From Anaerobium acetethylicum (GTDB lineage Bacteria; Bacillota; Clostridia; Lachnospirales; Lachnospiraceae), in contig NZ_FMKA01000002.1 in the NCBI RefSeq assembly GCF_900096945.1, forward strand, positions 124,001 through 188,000: DNA of 64,000 nt. The letters run 5' to 3'. The notes beneath the pieces are model-generated. The model was not told where the DNA came from, ran no database searches, and worked only from the letters and a program-made list of their open reading frames with translations. This document shows, one piece after another, positions 48,915-58,971 of this stretch (positions are counted from its first letter, which is position 1; each line of letters starts with the position of its first letter). The position numbers and the translations under genes are program-made.

Positions 48915-50255
48915 GTGAAGAAAATATATGCTAAGTTTACAAAGGAAAGAGCAGAACAATTTCAGATTGAGACAGGGATTTATAGAACCGAGACAGGGAA
49001 GAAAGTCATCAAGATGCCTCTGAACGAAAAATGCGAAAGCCACATAAAGAGGATTCATGAGAATTATCAACGCTATAAGGAATGCGGCAATGACATGCTT
49101 GCACAAAGCAGGCCTTTTGGAAAAGGCGTAGAATTCGAGTTCGTGACAGGTACAAGCTTCTGTACCAACCTGCTGAAACTGGCAGACGCTGGTGTTAAGA
49201 AGGAGTTTTTGGAAAAGCTGGCATCCTATAAGGATTATGTTGTGGCTTCAGCCAACGGAACCATTGCCCGGTTTCAGGCGGGCGCAGAGTTCGACGGTGT
49301 GTTCGGCACCCAGGATGGTCTGGAGAACAAGCAGGCGGGTAATAATCTTAATATCGATATGACCTTTGATAACATGATCGAGACTGCAGACGGCGGTATC
49401 AAGGTGATCGATTATGAATGGATATTCAATTTTGCGATACCTGTGGATTTTATCATCTACCGTGCTGTTTTTGCATTCGGCATGAAATACGGCACCAAGC
49501 TGCACCATTTCATAACGCTGGAAGAGATGTACGGAGTTTTCGGAATCAGCCCGGAAGATACGGTCGTGTACAGTAAAATGAACAGAAAATTTGCGGATTA
49601 TGTCAATGGCGGAGTTTCCTCCTATGACAGCATCCTGGAGCAATACAAGAAGACGACTTATGATCTGGATGAAATCCTGCCCCAGTATGAGTATTTTGTA
49701 CAGCTGTTTATCAACACAGGGGAAGGCTATTCCGAAAAGCAGAGCATAAAGGTCCAGATCAAAGAGAACCAGGGGATGTTCGAGACAGTCTTCGATTTAG
49801 GCGCATATCAGGATATCAGGGAACTTCGCCTTGATCCACTGAACGTGCCTGCGGATATTGAACTGCTGGAAATGACTCTGACTGACGAAAATGGGATTTC
49901 CAGAAAACCGGAAAGCATGGAGCATAATGCGGAAATTTTCACCGGAAAGCGCTTTGTCATCAGAGATGCAGATCCGCAATTTCTTATTCCGAATGAAGCA
50001 GGCATCGCAATCAGGAGCATGCATGTGAAATACAGGTTTGTCCTGAAGGATCTGGAGAAATACGAGGAACATGTACACATCGTTGAAGAGATGCTGGAGA
50101 CGGAAATAAACAGCCTGGAATCTGAAATCAGCAGATTGAAAGCGGAAATTGAAGAAAAGAACAAACTGGCAGACGAGCTGGATTACATTAAAGAAACAAA
50201 AGTATTTAAGCTTCTTTTGGAAAAGAAAGTAGATAATTGCTTTAGGGGAAAGTGA
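48915..50255 (+). CDS. Kinase-like domain protein with C-terminal coiled coil (WbdD kinase/ruler-like)
   Basis: NIDMTFDNMIETADGGIKVIDYEW resembles the catalytic-loop Asp...Asn and the 'IDYEW' metal-binding Asp of APH/WbdD-like kinases. C-term VEEMLETEINSLESEISRLKAEIEEKNKLADELDYIKETKVFKLLLEKKV is coiled coil plus an amphipathic tail. Confidence 0.65.
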   Translation: MKKIYAKFTKERAEQFQIETGIYRTETGKKVIKMPLNEKCESHIKRIHENYQRYKECGNDMLAQSRPFGKGVEFEFVTGTSFCTNLLKLADAGVKKEFLEKLASYKDYVVASANGTIARFQAGAEFDGVFGTQDGLENKQAGNNLNIDMTFDNMIETADGGIKVIDYEWIFNFAIPVDFIIYRAVFAFGMKYGTKLHHFITLEEMYGVFGISPEDTVVYSKMNRKFADYVNGGVSSYDSILEQYKKTTYDLDEILPQYEYFVQLFINTGEGYSEKQSIKVQIKENQGMFETVFDLGAYQDIRELRLDPLNVPADIELLEMTLTDENGISRKPESMEHNAEIFTGKRFVIRDADPQFLIPNEAGIAIRSMHVKYRFVLKDLEKYEEHVHIVEEMLETEINSLESEISRLKAEIEEKNKLADELDYIKETKVFKLLLEKKVDNCFRGK

Positions 50256-50294
50256 TGATTGTGACTTGATTGTGAAAAAAGAGAGGGGAGCAAA

Positions 50295-52529
50295 ATGCTA
50301 AAAAAGTATTGTAATAACGGTAGACTGCTGATGGGAGCGATTTTCATACTGCTTACACTGGCAGGTACTTTTCTGGCAGTATATTCGAATCCGGATTTTA
50401 TTTTGAATAAGCACATTGAAACCGGAAAAGTTGAATCAAGAATGCAGCTCGGGGAACTGCATAAAGGTGGGGAAATCCGGCAGACATTTCTTTGCAGTAA
50501 AGACAGACTGCTGGGTTTTGATTTGTATTTTGGTACATTTTCGCGACAAAACGCAGGCAACATCCTGGTAACACTGAATAACAGGACAAAAGACGCAACA
50601 ATCGAATCCTGGAAGGTTGATTGCAATTCTTTGGGAGACAATGCATTTACCAGGTTTACCTTATCAGAGGTCCTTCACGGTGTAAAGGATGATCAGTTGG
50701 AAATTATTGTTACATCTGATACTGGAAAAGCTGGAAATGCGGTAACATTGTTCAAGTTTGAGGATGACAGCGTCTTTCAAGAAGCCAGGTTATATCAGAA
50801 TGGAACAGCGCTTAAAGGAACGCTGCTTTTCTCTGTAGATTACAGGGTCGACACCCTGAACTGGAACAATGTATCAGGGATGATGACTTATATTATGCTG
50901 ATAGCAGCAGCGGCTTTTCTGGCTGTATGCGGCATATACAGATTTTTTTCATCCGCAAAGGCAGTGGAAGCAGTCAGGAACATAGAGAAAAACAGGAAGA
51001 AAATCATCTGGCTGATTATCACGGCCGCTTTTCTGGTGTGTATCAGCATTGCTGGTGAGGCATTCTGTTCCCGGATCATAGAAGGGAAAGAAAATTCACT
51101 GGGGACTTTTTTTAATGTTTTCAGATGGTTGTTTATATTTACTTTTGAGATCATGCTGTATTTGTTATTCCTGTATTATAGAAAAGGCATAAAATCAGTT
51201 GAAATCCTGTTTTTTGCTCTAGTGCTTTCCATTGGCGGACTCTTTGCATGTACGCTTCCTGTAACGGGCGATGTGTCATGGGATGATAAGGTCCATTACA
51301 GCAACGCCCTGCAGATGTCGAATCTTGCGGATTATGTCTACAACCAGGCTGATATAGATGTGATCAATGTCAAATACCCTCGGACATTCAATATGAAGCA
51401 GGCACAGGAAAATATTGAGAAACTGAATGCTTCCTATAATGATAAGGGCGTATTATCCTCAAACAAGGAATATAAACTTTTTTACAATCACATCGGTTAT
51501 CTGCCGGCGGCCTTAGCTATAGGTATGGGAAGAATGATGAACCTGCCTTTTCAGTATCTGTTCCTATTTGGAAAACTGGGAAACCTGATTGTCTATGCAG
51601 CTGTATGCTGTTATGGAATGAAGAAACTAAAAGGTGGTAAGATACTGTTTGCAGTAATTGCCATGTTACCGGCGAACATTTATCTTGCGGCAAATTACAG
51701 TTATGATTTCTGGGTAACCGGATTTATCATGATGGGGACAGCGTATCTGATTAGTGAATTGCAGCAGCCCGATAAAAAGCTTGAGAAGAAGGATTTTCTT
51801 ATAATGCTTGGAGGATTTGTGATAGGAATGGGGCCAAAGGCCATATATTTCTGCATGGTGTTCCTCTGTATGCAACTGGGGAGAACGAAATTCAAAACAG
51901 AAAGACGGTTCAGGCAGTACAGAACTGCTGTTATATGTGCCAGTATATGCGTAGCGCTAAGCTTTTTATTTCCCCTTATATTTTCGGCAGGGGCAAATAT
52001 TAACGATATCAGAGGAGGGGCTGGCGTCGATTCAGCCGGGCAGATAAAATTCATAATCACTAATCCCGTGCAGTATACGAAAATATTACTGAGCTTCCTT
52101 GGAAACAGCTATCTGAACATAGTCAATGCCCCGAGGCTGATCGGTAATATGGGGTATCTGGGAGTAGGGAAATTTTCGGTTCTGGCCATTATTCTTATGG
52201 CAGTGGCTGCCTGTGCAGACCGAAACAGTTGTGATACCGGTGTACTGACACATCCATTTCGTCTGAGTGTGTTAGGAAGCGCTTTCATTACGGTATGTCT
52301 GATTGCAACGGCTCTTTATGTTTCCTATAATCCCGTCGCTTCTGAAGGGATAGGGGGATGTCAGCCAAGATATCTGCTGCCTCTTGTTTTTGTTGTGGCA
52401 TACTGTCTTGGCAGCGGGAAAATCAAATTCGTAATAAATAAGCGGTTAATCAACAGTCTGCTGCTTGCCGCTTCAGGCAGCCTTCTATTATATGAATATT
52501 GGTCTGTGTATATCAGCCGGTATGTTTAG
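50295..52529 (+). CDS. DUF2142 family polytopic membrane protein (paralogue 1)
   Basis: ~744 aa; FACTLPVTGDVSWDDKVHYSNALQMS, GKLGNLIVYAAVCCYGMKKLKGGKILFAVIAMLPANIYLAANYSYDFWVTGFIMMGTAYL, GMGPKAIYF. Confidence 0.85.
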   Translation: MLKKYCNNGRLLMGAIFILLTLAGTFLAVYSNPDFILNKHIETGKVESRMQLGELHKGGEIRQTFLCSKDRLLGFDLYFGTFSRQNAGNILVTLNNRTKDATIESWKVDCNSLGDNAFTRFTLSEVLHGVKDDQLEIIVTSDTGKAGNAVTLFKFEDDSVFQEARLYQNGTALKGTLLFSVDYRVDTLNWNNVSGMMTYIMLIAAAAFLAVCGIYRFFSSAKAVEAVRNIEKNRKKIIWLIITAAFLVCISIAGEAFCSRIIEGKENSLGTFFNVFRWLFIFTFEIMLYLLFLYYRKGIKSVEILFFALVLSIGGLFACTLPVTGDVSWDDKVHYSNALQMSNLADYVYNQADIDVINVKYPRTFNMKQAQENIEKLNASYNDKGVLSSNKEYKLFYNHIGYLPAALAIGMGRMMNLPFQYLFLFGKLGNLIVYAAVCCYGMKKLKGGKILFAVIAMLPANIYLAANYSYDFWVTGFIMMGTAYLISELQQPDKKLEKKDFLIMLGGFVIGMGPKAIYFCMVFLCMQLGRTKFKTERRFRQYRTAVICASICVALSFLFPLIFSAGANINDIRGGAGVDSAGQIKFIITNPVQYTKILLSFLGNSYLNIVNAPRLIGNMGYLGVGKFSVLAIILMAVAACADRNSCDTGVLTHPFRLSVLGSAFITVCLIATALYVSYNPVASEGIGGCQPRYLLPLVFVVAYCLGSGKIKFVINKRLINSLLLAASGSLLLYEYWSVYISRYV

Positions 52530-52609
52530 ACAGATGAAGAAAAAAGCAGAAGCGCTTTGGGCATCATGCGAAGAATAAAGCTTTAGAGAAAAGCGAGAGG
52601 AAAAATGAG

Positions 52610-54832
52610 ATGTTAAAAAAGTTTGGCGGAAATAAGAATATATTAGTAGGGGCTGCGCTGATACTACTGACATTAGCAGGATCTCTTTTGGGCATCTATT
52701 CTAACCCGAGTTTCATTTTCAAGCAGAATAGAGATGCGGAATTGGGAACAATCACAAAGCCGGTTGGGGAGATCACAGAAGAATCTGAAATCAGACAGAC
52801 ATTTTTATGCGGCCAGGATAAACTGATGAGCATCGAACTGAATTTCGGTACTTATGAGAGGATAAACAGCTGCATACTCAATGTGACTCTGAGCAATGAA
52901 ACTGAAAACAGAGTGATTGAATCGTGGAAAGTTGACAGCAGTACAGTTGTAGATAACTCATTTTATACATTTACATTGGCGCAAATTCTTGAAGATGCTG
53001 AAGGGGACCAGCTGGAAATTGAAATCCAGTCTGATGATGGAAGCATTGGAAATGCAGTTACAGTGCTTATGGCAGATGATGATGATGGAAGAACCTTGTA
53101 TATGAACGGCGCGAAAATGGAAGCCGATCTTGCAATGTCTCTGAACTATAAGTCATACTCACTGGCATATGATAATCTGATTGGGCTGGCCGGCTACATT
53201 TTTTTTGTTCTGGTGATCGTATTATTGGCCCTGTTCAAATTATACAGACTCAATATACCTGCAAAACTTAAGAAAGTTCCCGGGTACATTGAAAAAAACT
53301 GGAACAGAATTTTAGTGCTGTTCGCTCTATTTGCTATCCTGCTTGTATCCAGCATAATAGCGGAATCGTTTGTCTCCCGCATAATAAAGGGCAGTGTGAA
53401 TTCACAGGGCAGCTATTTTAATGCTTACAGATGGTCGTTAATATTTGCTGTTGAGCTTGCTTTATATGTGATCTTTCTATATCGCAGGAATATCATCAGG
53501 TCAGTGGAAGTGCTTTTCCTTGCACTGATTTTATGTACAGGAGGCCTTTTTGCCTTTACGCTGCCTGTGGCAACTAATATTTCATGGGATGACCAGATCC
53601 ATTTCAGCAATGTGGTAAAACAGTCCTATCTGACAAACTGCAAGTACACGCAGACGGATTATGATATAATTGATATCAGGTATCCGACTACCTATAATAT
53701 GAACGAAGCAGAAGAAAACCTGAATAAAATGAAAGTATTGTACAATGACGAAATTGTGCTGTCCTTTGATAAAGACTACGGTATTTTCTATTCAAGTCTT
53801 GGGTATATTCCAACTGCACTTACCATGCGAGTGGCGAGAACGGTGGGTATTCCTTTTGGTTATGTGTTCGTTCTTGGAAAACTTGCAAATCTTGCAGTTT
53901 ATGCGGCATTATGTTTCTACGGTATGAAACGTCTAAAGTGGGGAAAAATGATATTCGCCATAGTAGCGCTCCTGCCGACAAATATTTTTATTGCTACTAA
54001 TTACACTTATGATTACTGGGTTATTGGCTTCATCATGCTCGGGATGGCATGTCTGATAGGAGAACTGCAGCAGCCGGATAAGAGACTGGAGAAAAGGGAT
54101 ATCGCAGTAATGTTCGGCTCCCTGTTTCTGGGAATGGGGCCAAAGGCGATTTACTTTCCGATGATATTTTTATGCCTCCTTCTGAACAAATCAAAATTCA
54201 AGACGGAAAAGCAGCACAGGCAGTACTGGCTGGCGGTTTTTGGCATCGCATTTTTTGTTGCACTGAGCTTTGTGTTCCCGTTTTTGTTTGCCGGAAAGGG
54301 CGGAAATGATTTAAGAGGCGGGACAGATGTCAATTCTATTGAACAGGTGAAGTTTATACTGTTCCATCCGCTTCAATATACCAAGATCCTGCTTCATTTT
54401 TTCTTTGCTGATTACTTCAATATTGCCAATGCAGCTAAAGCTACAAGTAATATGGCATATCTGGGACTTGGAAGCCTTTCGTCCATATCACTTATCCTGA
54501 TGACAATTGCGGCTTTCCTGGACCGAAACAGCATGGATAGCAGGATTTTGAACAGAAAATTCAGGATAGTCGTGTTGGGGTGTTTATTCATAACCGCATC
54601 ACTGATCGCCACCGCGATGTATGTTTCCTTTACGCCAGTTGCTTCAGATGTGATCAATGGATGCCAGCACAGATATCTGATGCCGATGATTTTCATTGCG
54701 CTTTACTGCTTTGGCAGCGGAAGGGTCGAAAACAGAATGAACAAAAGATCGTTTAACAGCCTGATGCTGACAGCCGCCAGTGGTGTGATATTTTATGAAT
54801 ACTGGGTAATGTGCATCAGTAAATATTTTTAG
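52610..54832 (+). CDS. DUF2142 family polytopic membrane protein (paralogue 2)
   Basis: Collinear with 50295-52529 over its full length: MLKKFGGNKNILVGAALILLTLAGSLLGIYSNPSFIF..., GKLANLAVYAALCFYGMKRLKWGKMIFAIVALLPTNIFIATNYTYDYWVIGFIMLGMACL. Confidence 0.85.
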   Translation: MLKKFGGNKNILVGAALILLTLAGSLLGIYSNPSFIFKQNRDAELGTITKPVGEITEESEIRQTFLCGQDKLMSIELNFGTYERINSCILNVTLSNETENRVIESWKVDSSTVVDNSFYTFTLAQILEDAEGDQLEIEIQSDDGSIGNAVTVLMADDDDGRTLYMNGAKMEADLAMSLNYKSYSLAYDNLIGLAGYIFFVLVIVLLALFKLYRLNIPAKLKKVPGYIEKNWNRILVLFALFAILLVSSIIAESFVSRIIKGSVNSQGSYFNAYRWSLIFAVELALYVIFLYRRNIIRSVEVLFLALILCTGGLFAFTLPVATNISWDDQIHFSNVVKQSYLTNCKYTQTDYDIIDIRYPTTYNMNEAEENLNKMKVLYNDEIVLSFDKDYGIFYSSLGYIPTALTMRVARTVGIPFGYVFVLGKLANLAVYAALCFYGMKRLKWGKMIFAIVALLPTNIFIATNYTYDYWVIGFIMLGMACLIGELQQPDKRLEKRDIAVMFGSLFLGMGPKAIYFPMIFLCLLLNKSKFKTEKQHRQYWLAVFGIAFFVALSFVFPFLFAGKGGNDLRGGTDVNSIEQVKFILFHPLQYTKILLHFFFADYFNIANAAKATSNMAYLGLGSLSSISLILMTIAAFLDRNSMDSRILNRKFRIVVLGCLFITASLIATAMYVSFTPVASDVINGCQHRYLMPMIFIALYCFGSGRVENRMNKRSFNSLMLTAASGVIFYEYWVMCISKYF

Positions 54833-54877
54833 GCTGTTAACCACTCATAACAGTTTCCAGAATGAAAAGGAAGAAAT

Positions 54878-56731
54878 ATGGAAAAAAAAGTATCTAAAAA
54901 CGAATATAAAATCCAATGGAAGAAGCTTTTTAGCAGGCTGTCTCCTTATAATATAAAAAAAGGGCTGAAATACCTGTCACATTATGGTTTTAAGCAGTTC
55001 GCCGTTAAACTGACAGAACGTTTCCAGCCAGAGGAGATTCCATATGAGCCTTGGCTTAAACGGCATATGCCTGCGGAAGAGACACTCGAAAAACAGCGCA
55101 GAAAAGTCTTTGAAAAGGGTCCGAAAATCAGTATAATCGTGCCTGTATACAGGACCCCGGAGGAGTTTCTGAGGCAGATGATCGATTCGGTTCAGGCACA
55201 GACATATGCAGACTGGGAGCTCTGCATCGGAGATGGAAGCACATTCCGTACGCAGGAAGAGAATACTGTTAAGAAAGTCATGGATGAGTATATGGAGAAG
55301 GACAGCCGAATCCGTTACATGATACTGGAAGCGAACCGTGGCATAGCTGATAACACGAACGCAGCTATTTCATTAGCTTCCGGGGATTTCATTGCACTTC
55401 TTGACCATGATGACATCCTGGCACCAAATGCGCTCTATGAAATGGCAGCAGCAATTTCCAAAGACCATGAAATTGACGTTCTGTATACGGACGAGGATAA
55501 GGTGACCATGGATTTGAAGGAACACTTCCAGCCCCATCTGAAGCCGGATTTCAACATTGACCTTCTCAGGTCGAACAACTACATCTGCCATATGTTCGTC
55601 GTAAGAAATAGTCTGGCGAAGCAGATTGGGGGATTCAGAAAAGAGTTCGACGGCGCCCAGGATTACGATTTCATATTCAGGTGTACCGAAAAGGCCAGAA
55701 AAATCAAACATATACCCAAAATCCTTTACCATTGGAGGGTGCACAGAAATTCGACGGCAGAGAATCCGGCAAGCAAGATGTATGCATTCGATGCCGGTAA
55801 AAGAGCAATTGAGGCACATCTGGAACGAAGCGGAGCGAGGGGTACTGTCAGTCATACGCCGGATTTGGGATTTTACAGGGTCAGATATGAGGTGCAGGAT
55901 AATCCGCTGGTATCGATTATCATCCCGAACAAGGACAATGTAGAAATACTGGACAGATGCCTGGAATCCATCAGGAAAAAATCCACTTATAAGAACTACG
56001 AGATCATCATAGTGGAGAACAACAGCACCAAAGAGGAAACCTTTGCATATTATAAAAAAAATGATGGACAGGATAACATAAGAGTGGTCTATTGGAAAGA
56101 AGAATTCAATTATTCGCTCATCAATAACTTCGGCGTTTCGAATTCGAAGGGAGAATATATCATTCTTCTGAACAATGATACGGAAATCATTACGGAAAAC
56201 TGGATAGAAGAGTTTCTCGGGCATTGTCAGAGGCCGGAAGTAGGAATTGTGGGTGCAAAGCTTTATTATCCTGACGATACCATACAGCATGCCGGCACGA
56301 TTATCGGAATTGGCGGAATTGCAGGTCATGCATTCATCGGGATGCCGAGAGCGCATTCCGGCTATCTTCACAAGGCGTCCATACAGCAGGATTTGAGCGC
56401 TGTGACTGCAGCCTGCCTGATGATAAAGCGCAGCGCATTTAAAGAGGCCGGGGGATTCGAAGGAAGGCTGGCTGTGGCTTTCAATGATGTCGATCTTTGC
56501 CTGAAAGTCAGAAAAGCCGGGTATCTGGTGGTATATACCCCATATGCAGAGCTCTATCATTACGAATCCAAGACGCGGGGGGCAGAGGATACAAAGGAGA
56601 AGGTACGCAGGTTCCAGACGGAGATTGAGTATATGCGCTGTACCTGGACGGAAATATTGAAAAATGGAGATCCATTTTACAATAAAAATCTGACCTTAGA
56701 TAAGTGGAACTATTCGCTTAGGAAAAATTAG
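54878..56731 (+). CDS. Two-domain GT2 glycosyltransferase
   Basis: ISIIVPVYRTPEEFLRQMIDSVQAQTYADWELCIGDGS...VSIIIPNKDNVEILDRCLESIRKKSTYKNYEIIIVENNS...ILLNNDTEII. Confidence 0.93.
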   Translation: MEKKVSKNEYKIQWKKLFSRLSPYNIKKGLKYLSHYGFKQFAVKLTERFQPEEIPYEPWLKRHMPAEETLEKQRRKVFEKGPKISIIVPVYRTPEEFLRQMIDSVQAQTYADWELCIGDGSTFRTQEENTVKKVMDEYMEKDSRIRYMILEANRGIADNTNAAISLASGDFIALLDHDDILAPNALYEMAAAISKDHEIDVLYTDEDKVTMDLKEHFQPHLKPDFNIDLLRSNNYICHMFVVRNSLAKQIGGFRKEFDGAQDYDFIFRCTEKARKIKHIPKILYHWRVHRNSTAENPASKMYAFDAGKRAIEAHLERSGARGTVSHTPDLGFYRVRYEVQDNPLVSIIIPNKDNVEILDRCLESIRKKSTYKNYEIIIVENNSTKEETFAYYKKNDGQDNIRVVYWKEEFNYSLINNFGVSNSKGEYIILLNNDTEIITENWIEEFLGHCQRPEVGIVGAKLYYPDDTIQHAGTIIGIGGIAGHAFIGMPRAHSGYLHKASIQQDLSAVTAACLMIKRSAFKEAGGFEGRLAVAFNDVDLCLKVRKAGYLVVYTPYAELYHYESKTRGAEDTKEKVRRFQTEIEYMRCTWTEILKNGDPFYNKNLTLDKWNYSLRKN

Positions 56732-56779
56732 GCTCTTCAGCAAAAAAATATATTATGCGATAAAACAAGGAAGGCTAAA

Positions 56780-57691
56780 ATGAACGATAAAAAAATTAAA
56801 GTGCTGCTTTCGACCTATAATGGAGCAAACTATATAAAAGAACAGATTGACAGTATTCTTGAACAGACTTATGGAAACATAGAAATATATGTAAGGGATG
56901 ATGGATCAAAGGATCATACCCTTAAGATTTTAGAGGAGTATGAAAAGAAGAAGCTCATTCATTTAGAAAAAGGACAGAATGCAGGGTTTATAAAGAGTTT
57001 CTTTTCATTGGTAAAAAACTGTGGGGATGCAGATTATTTTGCCTTTTGCGATCAGGATGACGTGTGGATGAAGGATAAGATTGAGCGGGCAATTAAAATT
57101 CTGGAGGGAAGGGATAGCACCAAGCCACTTCTGTATTTTTCGGATTATGAATTTTATGATGAAAAGATGAATTTTGTTGAGCGGGTGAAATCTTATAAGA
57201 AACCGCCTACATTTCGGAATTCTCTTGTGGACTGTATGTCTTTAGGGTTTAATAGCGTATTTAACCGCGTAGCATGGGAAAAAATGGCTGGGAATATTCC
57301 AGACCATTCCTGCGGACATGATTGGTGGACTTATATGCTGTGCGCAGGGCTCGGAGAGGTCATATATGACAGACAATCAACAGTAAAATACAGAAGGCAT
57401 GGAAAAAGCGTCAGTCCTGGAGGAATGGATTTTGTTAAATTCCAGCTTTGGAGAATCAAGAAATTTATTGTGAATGATTATTTTAAAAACGTGAGGCTGC
57501 AGCTCAGAGAATTTGAAAGTCTTTATGGAAAAGAACTTTCTGGTGAAAATCAAAAATTACTCGGATTGTTTACCGGTGAACGATATAATCTGATATCCGC
57601 ATTAAAAAAAGCATTTTATATGAAACCGTTCAGGCATAGGATATTTGATGAAATTGCAATCCGCTGTATGTTTTTGATTGGAAAGTTGTAG
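56780..57691 (+). CDS. GT2 family glycosyltransferase (rhamnosyltransferase-like)
   Basis: IKVLLSTYNGANYIKEQIDSILEQTYGNIEIYVRDDGSKDHT...FAFCDQDDVWMKDKIERAI. Confidence 0.92.
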   Translation: MNDKKIKVLLSTYNGANYIKEQIDSILEQTYGNIEIYVRDDGSKDHTLKILEEYEKKKLIHLEKGQNAGFIKSFFSLVKNCGDADYFAFCDQDDVWMKDKIERAIKILEGRDSTKPLLYFSDYEFYDEKMNFVERVKSYKKPPTFRNSLVDCMSLGFNSVFNRVAWEKMAGNIPDHSCGHDWWTYMLCAGLGEVIYDRQSTVKYRRHGKSVSPGGMDFVKFQLWRIKKFIVNDYFKNVRLQLREFESLYGKELSGENQKLLGLFTGERYNLISALKKAFYMKPFRHRIFDEIAIRCMFLIGKL

Positions 57692-57698
57692 GAAAAAT

Positions 57699-58919
57699 AT
57701 GGTAAAGAAATCTGAATTTATATGGAATACCATTGCAAGTATAAGTGCTTCAGCACTGTCGGCAGTGCTGTTGCTAATCACCACCCGGATCAATGGCGTT
57801 GATGATGCAGGCATGTTTTCAATTGCGTTTGCTTCAGCAACCGTACTGAATGCAATAGCGGATTACGGGATGAGAGTTTTCCAGGTTACGGATACGGAAC
57901 GAAAATACGGATTTGATGTATATCTGAGTGCCAGGTGGGTCGTTGTTATGCTTATGATGGCAGCGGCGTTGATCTATACTTTTTTTAGCGGCTATACCCC
58001 CGTGAAGGCAGCTGTCTGCATCTGCTTAACAGGATTCAGATTTGTTGATGCTTTAAGTGAGACTTTTCAGGGTGAGTTCCAGTTGAATAACAGGCTTGAC
58101 ATAGCGGGAAAATCCGTTTTTTTCAGAATGGCAGCATCCATTTCAGTATTTTTAGCTGTTGATGGAATGACAAGGAATATTCTGATTTCCTGTCTTGCTA
58201 TGGTGGCAGCCAACCTGATTGTAATGTGCGTATTTGACGTAAAGCTTATAAAAAACTATGTAAAGTTGAGCATATCCAGGGAGACAGGCGCTATAAAAAA
58301 GGTTCTTCTTGAATGTTTTCCACTGTTTTTTTCGACTTTCTTAAACCTATATATAATCAATGCTCCCAAATATGCCATAGACAGAATGCTTTCATATGAA
58401 ATGCAGACATATTTCAATATATTATATCTTCCAACTTTTACGATCAATCTGATGAGCATCTTTGTGCTGAAACCGATGCTGCTTTCACTTGGAATTATGT
58501 GGAATGAGAAAAAATACAAAAAGTTTGGTGGCATTATTGCAAAAATGGCCTTATCAATTGTAGTTCTGACCTTTGTTGTGGAAGCAGGCAGTGCTCTTGT
58601 CGGAATTCCATTGCTTTCGATAATCTTTGGGGTTAATCTGGAACCATTTAAGAGTTCGCTTCTGATTTTGATCCTTTCAGGAGGTTTCTCGGCACTGTCG
58701 GTAGTCCTGTTTTATGCACTGACAACAATGAGATGCCAGAAAAAAGTGAGTTTTGCGTACATTGCAGCGGCTGTTGCAGGATTTATTCTTCCTGGCATAA
58801 TGGTTTCAGCTTATAAAATTACAGGAGCTGCGATATCCAGCGTTTTGATTTCAATAATCTTGTTTTTGGGACTTCTGATCATTTTCATTTACGAAGGAAA
58901 AAGGCAGATAAAAAAATAA
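57699..58919 (+). CDS. Oligosaccharide flippase-like (Wzx/MOP superfamily) membrane protein
   Basis: ~12 hydrophobic segments; FIWNTIASISASALSAVLLLITTRINGVDDAGMFSIAFA is a Wzx-like N-terminus. Confidence 0.82.
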   Translation: MVKKSEFIWNTIASISASALSAVLLLITTRINGVDDAGMFSIAFASATVLNAIADYGMRVFQVTDTERKYGFDVYLSARWVVVMLMMAAALIYTFFSGYTPVKAAVCICLTGFRFVDALSETFQGEFQLNNRLDIAGKSVFFRMAASISVFLAVDGMTRNILISCLAMVAANLIVMCVFDVKLIKNYVKLSISRETGAIKKVLLECFPLFFSTFLNLYIINAPKYAIDRMLSYEMQTYFNILYLPTFTINLMSIFVLKPMLLSLGIMWNEKKYKKFGGIIAKMALSIVVLTFVVEAGSALVGIPLLSIIFGVNLEPFKSSLLILILSGGFSALSVVLFYALTTMRCQKKVSFAYIAAAVAGFILPGIMVSAYKITGAAISSVLISIILFLGLLIIFIYEGKRQIKK

Positions 58920-58971
58920 TTGATAAAGAACATTTCTGTATCAGTCGATATAGGATTAGAGGGGTGACAGT

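Noticed and set aside
55373-56560. 395-aa minus-strand ORF
   Set aside because: Antisense to a clear GT2 gene; composition and lack of motifs indicate a shadow ORF.
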